From: JBBQFD01 sp038321575
GTDB lineage: Bacteria; Bacillota_I; Bacilli_A; RF39; UBA660
Direction of reading: 5' to 3'
Assembly: GCA_038321575.1 (NCBI GenBank)
Contig: JBBQFD010000002.1
Location: 1 to 60,782 of the forward strand
DNA: 60,782 bases
A program made the translations under genes and the position numbers. Below, piece after piece: positions 1 through 9,500 of the stretch (positions within the stretch are counted from its first letter, which is position 1; each line of letters opens with the position of its first letter). The notes beneath the pieces are model-generated. The model was not told the origin of the DNA and did no database searches. It saw only the letters and a list, made by a program, of their open reading frames with translations.

Positions 1-921
1 ATAAAGTCGACATATAATCATATAACTAAAGAAACTAAATATAATAATAACTTTGATAGTATTTTTGAAGATTTAACCAAATTAGGATACTACCATTTAG
101 GATACAATAGTTTCTTTGAATCATTTAAACCAAGATATGAAGCAATTATTGATATATCTCTACCATATAATGAAGTATTTATGAATTTTAATCGTAGTCT
201 TCGTAATAAAATAAGAAATACTGAATTAAAAGGAATTAAGATATATAAAAGTAATGATGAACATTTAGAGTATTTATATTTACAAACTAAAAAGAAATAT
301 CCTCGTGATTTAGATTATTTTAAAGATATGTATTCATTCTTTAAAGAACGTGATATGGTTGATTTTTATTACGCTAAATTAAATACTGCTGAATATTTAA
401 ATAAAATTAAAAATATTTATGAAAAATATGAACAAGATAGTCATGAAACTAATGAAAATATTATGAATAAAAAAGGTAATAATGAGAAATTAATTACCCG
501 TAAAATTGAAATTGATAAAAATCTAAGTGATAGTAAAAAAGAATTAATCACCGCTACGAAATTATTTAGTGAAAATCCTGATGGTCTTATCTTAGCATCA
601 GCATTAGTTATTAAAAAAGAAGATAATGCACATTTATTTATGGATGGCTTTGATTTAAAGTTTAAGAAGTTTAATGCTAAACACTTACTTATCTGGAAGT
701 TAATCGAGAAATATAGTACTGCGGGATTAAATACATTTAATCTTGGTGGTATGACTGAACTTAATTTAAAAGACAATAAATTCCAAGGATTAAATACTTT
801 TAAACTAGGTTTTAATCCCATTGTTAATGAGTATATTGGTGACTTTGAATTAATTACTAATAGTCGATTATACTTTACTTATCGTAATGCTAGACCATTA
901 AGATCAATATTAAAACAATAA
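1..921 (+). CDS. FemX/MurM-like peptidoglycan aminoacyltransferase, 5' end outside window
   Basis: Reading frame 1 is open from the first base to the TAA at 919-921. The Met at 181 is therefore internal, and about 306 C-terminal residues are visible. The stretch LGYNSFFESFKPRYEAIIDI, followed about 10 residues later by NFNRSLRNKIRN, is typical of the FemABX family, where tRNA-bound amino acids are added to lipid II or the stem peptide. A charged, Lys/Asn/Glu-rich helical insert near residues 130-180 of the visible part resembles the coiled-coil arm of FemA/FemX. The C-terminus (LGGMTELN, then FKLGFNP) matches the second GNAT-like lobe. Such an enzyme implies interpeptide bridges in a walled cell. 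It converges with tuf on a shared terminator. Family assignment is firm; the amino acid added cannot be told. Confidence 0.82.
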   Translation: MKSTYNHITKETKYNNNFDSIFEDLTKLGYYHLGYNSFFESFKPRYEAIIDISLPYNEVFMNFNRSLRNKIRNTELKGIKIYKSNDEHLEYLYLQTKKKYPRDLDYFKDMYSFFKERDMVDFYYAKLNTAEYLNKIKNIYEKYEQDSHETNENIMNKKGNNEKLITRKIEIDKNLSDSKKELITATKLFSENPDGLILASALVIKKEDNAHLFMDGFDLKFKKFNAKHLLIWKLIEKYSTAGLNTFNLGGMTELNLKDNKFQGLNTFKLGFNPIVNEYIGDFELITNSRLYFTYRNARPLRSILKQ

Positions 922-946
922 AAAAACTGAGTAATCTCAGTTTTTT
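921..946. terminator. bidirectional intrinsic terminator between FemX-like gene and tuf
   Basis: Arms 921-931 (aaaaaactgag) and 936-946 (ctcagtttttt) form an 11-bp stem with loop taat. There is a T-run after the hairpin on the plus strand and an A-run on the other side, so it can serve both the plus-strand gene and tuf on the minus strand. Confidence 0.85.
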
Positions 947-959
947 ATTTGTTCATTAA

Positions 960-2144
960 TTATTTTACGATTTCTGAAACGTTACCAGAGCCAACTGTTC
1001 TACCACCTTCACGGATTGAGAACTTAGTTCCAGTTTCAATAGCTATTGGAGCGATTAATTCAACAACCATGTTGATATTGTCGCCTGGCATAACCATTTC
1101 TACACCTGCTGGTAATTCAATAACACCAGTTACATCAGTAGTACGGAAATAGAATTGTGGACGATAATTTGAGAAAAATGGTGTATGACGTCCGCCTTCT
1201 TCTTTACTTAATACATAAACTTGTGCTTTAAATTTCTTATGAGGTGTAACAGTTCCTGGTTTAGCAAGAACTTGTCCACGTTCAACATCTTCACGAGCAA
1301 TACCACGTAATAATAACCCAGCATTGTCGCCTGATTCAGCGTAATCTAATTGTTTACGGAACATTTCGATTCCAGTAACAACTGTTTTCTTAGTATCTTT
1401 GATACCAACGATTTCAACTTCATCATTAATTTTAAGTTGTCCACGTTCAACACGGCCAGTAACAACTGTTCCACGGCCAGTGATTGTGAATACGTCTTCG
1501 ATTGGCATTAAGAATGGCTTGTCATTTTCATGTACTGGATTTTCGATCCAAGTATCACAAGCATCCATTAATAAACCAATAGCTTCTTCGTATTTAGCAT
1601 CGCCTTCTAGGGCTTTTAATGCTGAACCACGAATTACTGGAGTGTTATCTCCATCAAAGCCATAAGTACTTAATAATTCACGGATTTCCATTTCAACTAA
1701 GTCTAATAACTCAGCATCATCAACCATGTCAACTTTATTCATGAACACTACCATACGAGGTACACCTACTTGACGAGCAAGTAAGATATGTTCACGAGTT
1801 TGTGCCATAGGTCCGTCGGTAGCAGCAATAACTAAGATTGCGCCATCCATTTGAGCAGCACCAGTAATCATGTTTTTAATATAATCGGCATGTCCTGGAC
1901 AGTCTACGTGTGCGTAGTGTCTAGTTGCTGTTTGATATTCAACATGAGCAGTATTAATAGTAATACCACGTGCTCTTTCTTCTGGGGCTTTATCAATTTG
2001 GTCATAAGCTTTAAAATCAGCCCAACCTTTTTTTGATAAGTATTTGGTAATAGCAGCTGTTAAAGTTGTTTTACCGTGGTCAACGTGTCCAATAGTCCCA
2101 ATATTAACATGGGTTTTTGAACGATCGAATTTTTGTTTAGCCAT
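960..2144 (-). CDS. tuf: elongation factor Tu
   Basis: EF-Tu is the GTPase that delivers aminoacyl-tRNA to the ribosome. The 394 residues match the usual bacterial length. The G1 motif GHVDHGKTT lies at residues 19-27; DCPGH (G3), NKVD (G4) and the C-terminal GGRTVGSG segment are all present, with domains II and III complete. The start is set by a perfect taaggagg ribosome binding site just upstream. It is the last gene of the rpsL-rpsG-fusA-tuf (str) cluster, in the order seen in Bacillus, and ends at a bidirectional terminator. A weak promoter-like sequence lies in the fusA-tuf gap. Confidence 0.99.
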   Translation of the reverse strand: MAKQKFDRSKTHVNIGTIGHVDHGKTTLTAAITKYLSKKGWADFKAYDQIDKAPEERARGITINTAHVEYQTATRHYAHVDCPGHADYIKNMITGAAQMDGAILVIAATDGPMAQTREHILLARQVGVPRMVVFMNKVDMVDDAELLDLVEMEIRELLSTYGFDGDNTPVIRGSALKALEGDAKYEEAIGLLMDACDTWIENPVHENDKPFLMPIEDVFTITGRGTVVTGRVERGQLKINDEVEIVGIKDTKKTVVTGIEMFRKQLDYAESGDNAGLLLRGIAREDVERGQVLAKPGTVTPHKKFKAQVYVLSKEEGGRHTPFFSNYRPQFYFRTTDVTGVIELPAGVEMVMPGDNINMVVELIAPIAIETGTKFSIREGGRTVGSGNVSEIVK

Positions 2145-2179
2145 AATAATTTCCTCCTTATAATCTTATTTCATCTTTA

Positions 2180-2210
2180 ATTTTATAATAATAGTGTGGA
2201 AAATTCAAGT
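2180..2210 (-). promoter_or_regulatory. possible internal promoter for tuf
   Basis: In the 73-base fusA-tuf gap the minus strand reads TTGAAT, 17 bases, TAAAAT, ahead of the tuf ribosome binding site. Spacing is ideal but both boxes deviate from consensus, so this is tentative. A separate tuf promoter would be usual given the high EF-Tu demand. Confidence 0.35.
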
Positions 2211-2217
2211 GATTTTC

Positions 2218-4290
2218 TTAATTTCCACCATTTTTCTTAATAATTTCTTCAGCAATACTCTTTGGAACTTCTTCATAATGATCAAATTCCATAGTAAATG
2301 TACCACGTCCTTGTGTGTTGGAACGCAAGTTAGTCGCATATCCAAACATATCTGAAAGTGGAACAGTTGCGTTAATAGCAAGAGCGTTACCACGTGATTC
2401 TTGACCAAGTGGACGTCCTCTACGTGATGTAACATCACCCATAACGTTTCCTAAATATTCTTCAGGAACAATAATTTGAACTTTCATGATTGGTTCAAGT
2501 AAAACTGGTTTACATTTAGCTTTTGCTTCTTTAAGCGATAAGCTAGCTGCAATTTTAAAGGCCATTTCTGATGAATCGACATCATGGTATGAACCATCAA
2601 ATAAGGTTGCTTTAACATCGACCATTGGGTAACCTGCTAAAACTCCTGATTTTAATGCTTCTTGAATACCTTTATCAGTTACTGGAATATATTCACGAGG
2701 AACAGTTCCACCAACAATACCATCAACGAATTCATATCCTTTTTCAGGATTTGGTTCGTATTTAATCCATACGTGTCCATATTGTCCACGACCACCTGAT
2801 TGTTTGATATATCTACCTTCACATTCAGCGGCTTGAGTAATAGTTTCACGATATGAAACTTGTGGTTTACCAACGTTAGCTTCAACGGCGAATTCACGAC
2901 GCATACGGTCAACGATGATATCAAGGTGTAATTCACCCATTCCAGCAATAATAGTTTGTCCTGTTTCATGATTGGTACTAGCTCTAAAAGTTGGATCTTC
3001 TTCAGATAACTTTTGAAGTGCTATACCCATTTTGTCTTGATCTGCTTTTGATTTTGGTTCAACTGCAAGTTCAATAACTGGTTCAGGGAAAACCATTGAT
3101 TCTAGAATAATTTCATGTTTTTCATCACATAATGTATCGCCGGTAGTAGTATTTTTAAGTCCTACTGCAGCAGCAATATCACCAGCATAGACATCACTAA
3201 TTTCCGTACGGTTATTAGCATGCATTTGTAAGATACGACCAATTCTTTCTTTACTATTCTTAGTAGCATTTAAGATGTATGAACCACTACTTAAATGACC
3301 AGAATAAACACGGAAGAATGTTAGACGACCAACAAAAGGGTCAGTCATAACTTTAAATGCTAATGCACTAAATGGTTCGTTATCAGCTGGGTGACGACGT
3401 TCTTCTTCACCATGTTCATTAACACCAACAATTGATTCAACATCAACTGGTGACGGTAAGTAATCAATAACTGCATCAAGTAATAACTTAACACCAGTAT
3501 TGCTTAAAGCTGTACCACATAAAATGGGGAAGAATTTAACAGCAAGCGTTCCTTTACGAATTCCTCTTTTGATTAATTCGATTGAAACATCTTTACCATC
3601 TAAGTATTGATCCATTAATTCATCATCATATTCAGCTACTGCTTCAATTAATTCAGCGCGTTTTACTTCAACTAAATCTTTTAAATTAGCAGGAATATCA
3701 ATAATAATTGGTTCTTCATTTTCTTTACGATCATATTGGTATGCGGTTCTTGTTAACAAGTCGATAATACCAGTAAAATCATCTTCGGCACCAATTGGCC
3801 ATTGAAGTGGTTTAGCATTAATTCCTAAACGGCTATCAATAGTCTTTAAACTATAAGCAAAGTCTGCACCCATTTTGTCCATTTTATTGGCAAAAATCAT
3901 ACGTGGTACTTTGCATTCAGTTGCTTGACGCCAAACAGTTTCAGTTTGAGGTTCAACACCAGCTTGTGCATCTAAAAGAGCAATTGCTCCATCTAGAACA
4001 CGAAGTGATCTTAATACTTCAACTGTAAAGTCAACGTGTCCTGGGGTATCGATTATATTAAAACGATAGCCTTTCCAGAAAGCCGTTGTTGCAGCTGAGG
4101 TAATGGTTATTCCACGTTCTTGTTCTTGTGCCATCCAGTCCATAGTTGCAGCACCATCATGCACTTCACCTATTTTATGAATTTTACCAGTATGGAATAA
4201 GACACGTTCTGTCGTTGTTGTTTTACCAGCATCGATATGTGCCATGATCCCAAAGTTACGTGTTTTCTCTAACGTATATTCACGAGCCAT
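2218..4290 (-). CDS. fusA: elongation factor G
   Basis: EF-G is the translocation GTPase. It has 690 residues, normal for bacteria. AHIDAGKTTTTE (G1), the RGITITSAATT switch region, DTPGH and NKMDK are present, followed by domains II-V ending in the RGRGTF-type tail. The start codon follows a ribosome binding site in the short gap after rpsG (20 bases). It belongs to the str operon between rpsG and tuf. No second EF-G or TetM-like protein is in the window. Confidence 0.99.
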   Translation of the reverse strand: MAREYTLEKTRNFGIMAHIDAGKTTTTERVLFHTGKIHKIGEVHDGAATMDWMAQEQERGITITSAATTAFWKGYRFNIIDTPGHVDFTVEVLRSLRVLDGAIALLDAQAGVEPQTETVWRQATECKVPRMIFANKMDKMGADFAYSLKTIDSRLGINAKPLQWPIGAEDDFTGIIDLLTRTAYQYDRKENEEPIIIDIPANLKDLVEVKRAELIEAVAEYDDELMDQYLDGKDVSIELIKRGIRKGTLAVKFFPILCGTALSNTGVKLLLDAVIDYLPSPVDVESIVGVNEHGEEERRHPADNEPFSALAFKVMTDPFVGRLTFFRVYSGHLSSGSYILNATKNSKERIGRILQMHANNRTEISDVYAGDIAAAVGLKNTTTGDTLCDEKHEIILESMVFPEPVIELAVEPKSKADQDKMGIALQKLSEEDPTFRASTNHETGQTIIAGMGELHLDIIVDRMRREFAVEANVGKPQVSYRETITQAAECEGRYIKQSGGRGQYGHVWIKYEPNPEKGYEFVDGIVGGTVPREYIPVTDKGIQEALKSGVLAGYPMVDVKATLFDGSYHDVDSSEMAFKIAASLSLKEAKAKCKPVLLEPIMKVQIIVPEEYLGNVMGDVTSRRGRPLGQESRGNALAINATVPLSDMFGYATNLRSNTQGRGTFTMEFDHYEEVPKSIAEEIIKKNGGN

Positions 4291-4310
4291 ACATATTTCC
4301 TTTCTTTATA

Positions 4311-4778
4311 TTACCAACGGTAATGAGCAAATGCTTTATTAGCTTCAGCCATACGGTGTATATCTTCACGCTTTTTGACAGCGGCACCAACACCATTAGC
4401 AGCATCCATAATTTCGTTTGCTAAATTTTCTGACATACTATGTCCACCTCTTAAGCGGGCATATTGAACTAACCAACGTAATCCCAATGCTTGAGAACGA
4501 TCATCACGAACTTCAATTGGCACTTGATAGTTAGCACCACCAACACGGCGGGCTTTAACTTCTAATGCTGGCTTGATGTTTGCAAGCGCTTTTTCAAAGG
4601 TTTCCATTGGAGTATCTTTACTTTTTTCTTTAATGACTTCGAAAGCTTCATATAAAATTGTTTGTGCAATTCCCTTCTTGCCATCGATCATTAAACGATT
4701 AATTAATTTTGTTACTAATTTTGATGAGTACATAGGATCAGCTAAAACATCTCTTTTAACTGCACGTCTTTTACGCAT
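4311..4778 (-). CDS. rpsG: 30S ribosomal protein S7
   Basis: S7 is the head-domain assembly nucleator of the small subunit. The 155 residues (Bacillus 156) start MRKRRAVKRDVLADPMY and carry the GGANYQVP loop and the LANEIMDAANG helix. A ggaggatatt binding site precedes the ATG. It lies 27 bases after rpsL and 20 bases before fusA, the standard str-operon order. Nothing unusual is seen. Confidence 0.99.
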   Translation of the reverse strand: MRKRRAVKRDVLADPMYSSKLVTKLINRLMIDGKKGIAQTILYEAFEVIKEKSKDTPMETFEKALANIKPALEVKARRVGGANYQVPIEVRDDRSQALGLRWLVQYARLRGGHSMSENLANEIMDAANGVGAAVKKREDIHRMAEANKAFAHYRW

Positions 4779-4805
4779 AATATCCTCCTTCCATAATTCT
4801 ATTCA

Positions 4806-5228
4806 TTAACTTTTTTTAACTTTTGGTCTTTTAGCGCCGTATTTAGAACGACCTTGACGACGTTTGTCGACTCCAGCAGTATCCATCGTACCACGAATGA
4901 TATGATAACGTACTCCGATTAAGTCTTTAACACGTCCCCCACGAATTAAAACCACACTATGTTCTTGTAAGTTGTGTCCTTCACCAGGAATATAAGCTGT
5001 TACTTCCATTTGGTTACTTAATCTAACACGAGCATACTTACGTAAAGCTGAGTTTGGTTTCTTTGGTGTTAGGGTTCCAACACGAGTACAAACTCCACGT
5101 TTTTGTGGTGCTATAGCATTAGTTTGTCTCTTTTCCTTGCTGTTAAATCCGATTGATAAAACTGGTGATTTACTCTTTCTAGTTTTAGCAGTACGGTTTT
5201 TTCTAACTAGTTGATTAATTGTAGGCAT
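4806..5228 (-). CDS. rpsL: 30S ribosomal protein S12
   Basis: S12 is a decoding-centre protein. The start is the ATG at 5226-5228 (MPTINQLVRKNR), preceded by aaaggagac; an upstream in-frame Met would add nine residues unlike the family. The protein has 140 residues with the Gram-positive insertion near residues 25-40. The streptomycin-site lysines in LTPKKPNSA and RGGRVKDLIG are present, so no classic resistance substitution is seen. It is the first gene of the str operon, behind its own promoter and a leader of about 100 bases. Confidence 0.98.
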   Translation of the reverse strand: MPTINQLVRKNRTAKTRKSKSPVLSIGFNSKEKRQTNAIAPQKRGVCTRVGTLTPKKPNSALRKYARVRLSNQMEVTAYIPGEGHNLQEHSVVLIRGGRVKDLIGVRYHIIRGTMDTAGVDKRRQGRSKYGAKRPKVKKS

Positions 5229-5321
5229 ATTTCGGTCTCCTTTCATTACACACATCCAGGTGTTTCTTTTTTTACCTTAATTAAAGGTCTACCTAAGCAA
5301 ACCCTAATTAAATGCATTACC

Positions 5322-5351
5322 AATATATCATTTTATATATATGTTTGTCAA
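5322..5351 (-). promoter_or_regulatory. promoter of the rpsL-rpsG-fusA-tuf operon
   Basis: The minus strand carries TTGACA (5346-5351), an 18-base spacer and TATATT (5322-5327), a good housekeeping promoter about 95 bases ahead of the rpsL start. The leader has short self-complementary stretches (AGGTAGACCT, TTAATTAA) that could fold; no known leader class is recognised. Confidence 0.7.
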
Positions 5352-5366
5352 CCTATTTTTAACGGT

Positions 5367-5768
5367 TTATTGATCTAAAACAGTTGTATAATTTAATGAT
5401 GAATAATTATTACCACACGTGATGTATGGTGTATAAGTATTTTCCTCTTTTATAACGTACCCACTACATGATATTGATGAGTCTTTGGGATCTTTAAAGT
5501 GATCTAAAGAACCATCTTTAAGTAGTTGTGATACTGTTATTACTACCATAACAGTATTGGTATCTGGATCAAAATGTGCTTTAAAATAAGTTTTAGAAGC
5601 GTTAGTTAATTCTACTTCCAGAGCTTGATATTTAGCATCATAATTAACATTGCTATTATCTGTTTTATTAATAATGTTTTGAAACATAGTTGCTGAAATA
5701 AATAAAGCAACTACTAAAATAAAACATAATACAAGCATTTCATTAAGTCCCCATCCACGATTATTCAT
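5367..5768 (-). CDS. small pilin-like (pseudopilin) protein
   Basis: This 133-residue protein has a short basic leader MNNRG, then WGLNEMLVLCFILVVALFISA: a hydrophobic helix with Glu at position 5 after the candidate prepilin-peptidase cleavage site (G5/W6). That is the class III prepilin layout, although Trp replaces the usual Phe. The rest is a short globular domain with two Cys (SISCSGYV and YITCGNN) that could pair. No catalytic motif is visible. It is 9 bases downstream of the NrtR-like regulator, almost certainly in one operon, and both lie between rpoC and rpsL, where Bacillus has only an L7Ae-like gene. Pilin-like assignment is good; function unknown. Confidence 0.7.
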   Translation of the reverse strand: MNNRGWGLNEMLVLCFILVVALFISATMFQNIINKTDNSNVNYDAKYQALEVELTNASKTYFKAHFDPDTNTVMVVITVSQLLKDGSLDHFKDPKDSSISCSGYVIKEENTYTPYITCGNNYSSLNYTTVLDQ

Positions 5769-5777
5769 ATTATCCTC

Positions 5778-6446
5778 CTAAAATAAATCTCTAACTTTAA
5801 TATCATTTTTAAAACGGTATAGTTTTGCTGGTCTGCCATTTAAGCCTTCGGTTTTTTCGCCAGTATATTCAATTAAACCTAAATTAATAAATTTCTTACG
5901 GAAATTACGACGATCTAATATTTTATTTAATATTTTTTCATAAACACTTTGAATTTCCGGTAAAGTAAAATCACTGGGATACATACTTTTTAAGACGTTA
6001 CTATTAACAATCTTCTTGCGTAAATAATCCGTTGCATCAGTAACAATAAGGTTGTGATCAAAGGCCATTTTTGGAACAGCATCAAGACTAAACCATTCAC
6101 TTTCATAAGATGATCTAACTTCTCTTTTAATTTCAACACTTTTACTATCAACTAAACCTAAGAAGTTAATCGCAATTAAGCGACTATCTAGTGTCCGATT
6201 AAGTTCACTATAAACATGAGTTTGTTCGATATGTAAATCGGTAAATCCCACTTTGTTATCAGCGACATGCATAACGTTATCTTCAATAGTTTCGTTATTT
6301 TTTAGATTATCACCTGGTAAGACCCAATAGTTTTTATATGGTTCGGTTTTTTTACGAAATAATAAGACTTTTAAGATGCCTTTTTCGATTGTAAAGACGC
6401 TAAGTAAGGTTTCTATAGTATTATTGGTGTTAATTTCATTAATCAT
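5778..6446 (-). CDS. NrtR-like regulator: degenerate Nudix domain plus winged helix
   Basis: The 222-residue protein has a Nudix-fold N-terminus (about 12-150) and a C-terminal winged helix (about 155-220) with FTLPEIQSVYEKIL, RRNFRKKF and GRPAKLYRF, closely like the NrtR/YrrB-type regulators of NAD or ADP-ribose metabolism. In the Nudix box (residues 45-68) the acidic REUxEE core is replaced (HVADNKVGF), so hydrolysis is unlikely and ligand sensing is the likely role, as in several NrtR proteins. It is preceded by a perfect promoter whose -10 box sits inside a palindrome, suggesting autoregulation. The only visible target besides itself is the downstream pilin-like gene. Confidence 0.8.
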   Translation of the reverse strand: MINEINTNNTIETLLSVFTIEKGILKVLLFRKKTEPYKNYWVLPGDNLKNNETIEDNVMHVADNKVGFTDLHIEQTHVYSELNRTLDSRLIAINFLGLVDSKSVEIKREVRSSYESEWFSLDAVPKMAFDHNLIVTDATDYLRKKIVNSNVLKSMYPSDFTLPEIQSVYEKILNKILDRRNFRKKFINLGLIEYTGEKTEGLNGRPAKLYRFKNDIKVRDLF

Positions 6447-6475
6447 TATAGTGCTCCTTTTGTGTTATTACTACA

Positions 6476-6511
6476 CACTATTATTATAGTGATTTTCTCT
6501 TGATTTGTCAA
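6476..6511 (-). promoter_or_regulatory. promoter with overlapping palindromic operator, NrtR-like/pilin operon
   Basis: The minus strand has TTGACA (6506-6511), exactly 17 bases, and TATAAT (6483-6488). The -10 box lies inside the inverted repeat cactat-tatt-atagtg (6476-6491), and a second attatagtg copy lies at 6445-6453 over the start codon. A repressor bound there would block RNA polymerase. Promoter call is strong; operator call is inference. Confidence 0.8.
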
Positions 6512-6514
6512 CAA

Positions 6515-6536
6515 AAAAAGGACTTTCGTCCTTTTT
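6515..6536 (-). terminator. intrinsic terminator after rpoC
   Basis: A 9-bp stem aaaaaggac/gtccttttt with a four-base loop lies directly after the rpoC stop codon and is followed by a T-run on the minus strand. It separates rpoBC from the NrtR-like promoter. Confidence 0.9.
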
Positions 6537-6537
6537 A

Positions 6538-9500
6538 TTAATCCATTAGTTCTTGTTCTAATGCTTCAAGTGGTTCATCTTTTAACATATCAACTTCTAA
6601 GCTGTAATCAACTTTACGATATTTTTTAGCTCCCGTTCCCGCAGGAATTAGTTTACCAATAATAACGTTTTCTTTTAGACCTGTTAAATGATCAACTTTA
6701 CCATGAATAGCCGCATCAGTAAGGATTCTCGTTGTTTCTTGGAATGAAGCAGCAGATAGGAATGATTCAGTTTCAAGTGATACTTTGGTAATACCAAGTA
6801 AAACTGGTCTTCCGGTTGCTGGTGCTTTTCCTTCAAGAATAAGTTCTTTGTTAACGTTAGTAAATTTATTAATACTAATCATTACCCCTGGCAGGAATAA
6901 TGAATTACCTGAGTTAACAATCTTAATTTTTGAAATCATACGACGAGCCATTACTTCAACGTGCTTATCACTAATATCTACACCTTGTGAACGATAAACT
7001 TTTTGAATTTCTAATAAAATATATTGTTGAACAGTAATTGGATCAGTTACTACTAATAATTCTTTAGGACTAATTGCTCCATAATTGAATCTTTGGCCAG
7101 CTTTTACTTCTTGACCTACTTCAATAATAAGTTTAGTTCCATAGTGAGTAACATGTTCTTTAGTTTCAACATCATTTTTAACAGATACAGTGAAGCGTCC
7201 GTTTTCTTCTTCGATGCTAGATATAACACCATTGATTTCCGAAATAGTAGCTTTACCTTTAGGGATACGGGCTTCGAATACTTCTTCAACTCTTGGTAAC
7301 CCTTGAGTGATATCGTCTCCAGAAACTCCTCCACTATTGAATGTACGCATTGTAAGTTGTGTTCCTGGTTCCCCAATTGATTGGGCAGCCATAATCCCAA
7401 CTGCTTCACCGGTTTCAACAATTGAACCGGTTGCTAAGTTACGACCATAACATCTTTGACATACACCATTATCTGTTTTACACGTTAAGACAGTTCTAAT
7501 TGGAACTTTTTTAATTCCAGATGAACAAATCTTTTCGGCTAATTGTTCATTAATATAAGTATTGCGTTCAGCAATTACTTCTTTAGTATCAGGATGAATT
7601 ATTTTCTTGTTTGTGAAACGACCAGTAATACGATCGATTAATGATTCAATAACAGCACCATCTTTTTCATTTATAAATGGTTCAACTGCTACACCTTCAT
7701 CAGTTCCACAATCTTCTTCTTTAACAATGATATCTTGTACAACGTCAACTAAACGTCTAGTTAAATATCCGGCTTCTGCTGTTTTTAAGGCAGTATCAAC
7801 CGCACCTTTACGAGTACCATGAGTTGATAAGAAGAATTCAGAAATAGTTACCCCTTCACTGAATGATGATTCAACGGGGATTTCAATAAATCCTCCACCC
7901 GGTTTAACGAATAATCCACGCATCCCAACTAATTGGGTATGACTGCTGATATCGTGACGAGCTTTTGATTCCATCATAATTGAAATTGGGTTATCTTTAT
8001 CGGCTTTAACCATCGCTTCAAGTTCTTTTCGAACTTGTTTCTTGGCATCTTCCCAAGTATTGATAACTTTATCTAAACGTTCAGTTTCAGTAATTAATCC
8101 ACGTTTAAATTGTTGATTTATTTGGTCAACCAAAGCTTGGCTTTCCTTAACAATTCTTGGTTTTTCAATACTTTCTTTAATATCACTAATTGCAATTGAA
8201 ATACCTGATAAGGTTGAGAATTTAAATCCTAAATCTTTTAGTTTATCTAACATAACTGATGTTTCAGTTGTGTGATAACGTTTATAGATTTCCGCAATTA
8301 TTTTACCTAATTGCGTTTTATTAAATGCTTCAACAGTAGGCATTTCTTTAATTACTTCTTCAATATTAGCACCACGATCAGCAAAGAATTTAAGTGGTGT
8401 CATATTTTCGATATTTTCAATAACACCTTCATTAATATATTGGAAACTGTCAGGGAATATTTCATTAAAGATTATTTTACCGGCAGTTGTAATTAAATAC
8501 TTATCCATATATTTATCAGGGAATATCTTATATTTGAATGCTTTAACTGGTAAGGCAATACGAGTATGAAGTGATAATTCACGACGTTCGTAAGCCATCA
8601 TAGCTTCGTTAGGGCTTTTAAAGACCCTACCTTCACCTGGTAGACCAGCTTTTTCCATTGTTAAATAATAGTTACCTAAAACCATATCTTGTGATGGTGT
8701 AACAATTGGTTTACCATCAGTAGGTTTTAAGATGTTATTTGAACCTAACATTAATAAACGAGCTTCGCTTTGTGCTTCCTCACTAATTGGAACGTGAACC
8801 GCCATTTGATCACCATCGAAGTCAGCATTAAATGCTGTACAAACAAGGGGATGTAAACGAATTGAACGACCACTAATTAGTTTTGGTTGGAAAGCTTGGA
8901 TACCTAATCGATGAAGAGTTGGCGCACGGTTTAATAAAACCGGGTGCTCATGAATTTTTTCTTCAACAATATCCCAAACACGAGGATCTTGATTATCAAT
9001 CATTCTTTTAGCAGCTTTGATATTAGATGCTATTTCTTTAGTCATTAAACCATTAATAACATGTGGTTTGAATAGCTCTAAAGCCATTTCTTTAGGAATA
9101 CCACATTCATACATTTTTAAGGTTGGTCCAACAACGATTACTGAACGGCCTGAATAATCGACACGTTTTCCTAGTAAGTTTTGACGGAAACGTCCTTGTT
9201 TACCTTTAAGCATACTACTTAATGATTTTAAAGGGCGATTACCAGCACCAGTTATATTACGACCACGACGACCATTATCAAATAAAGCATCGACAGCTTC
9301 TTGAAGCATACGTTTTTCATTTTGAATAATGATTGAAGGTGCTCCTAAGTCCATTAATTTCTTTAAACGGTTGTTACGATTAATGACACGACGATATAAA
9401 TCATTTAAGTCACTAGTTGCGAAACGACCACCATCAAGTTGAATCATTGGACGTAATTCTGGTGGAATTACTGGCAAGGCATGTAAGATCATCCATTCTG

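Noticed and set aside
960..2144. EF-Tu Ser in KFSIREGG (E. coli Ala375) as an elfamycin-resistance mark
   Set aside because: Ser at this place is common in Firmicutes, so it carries little information here.
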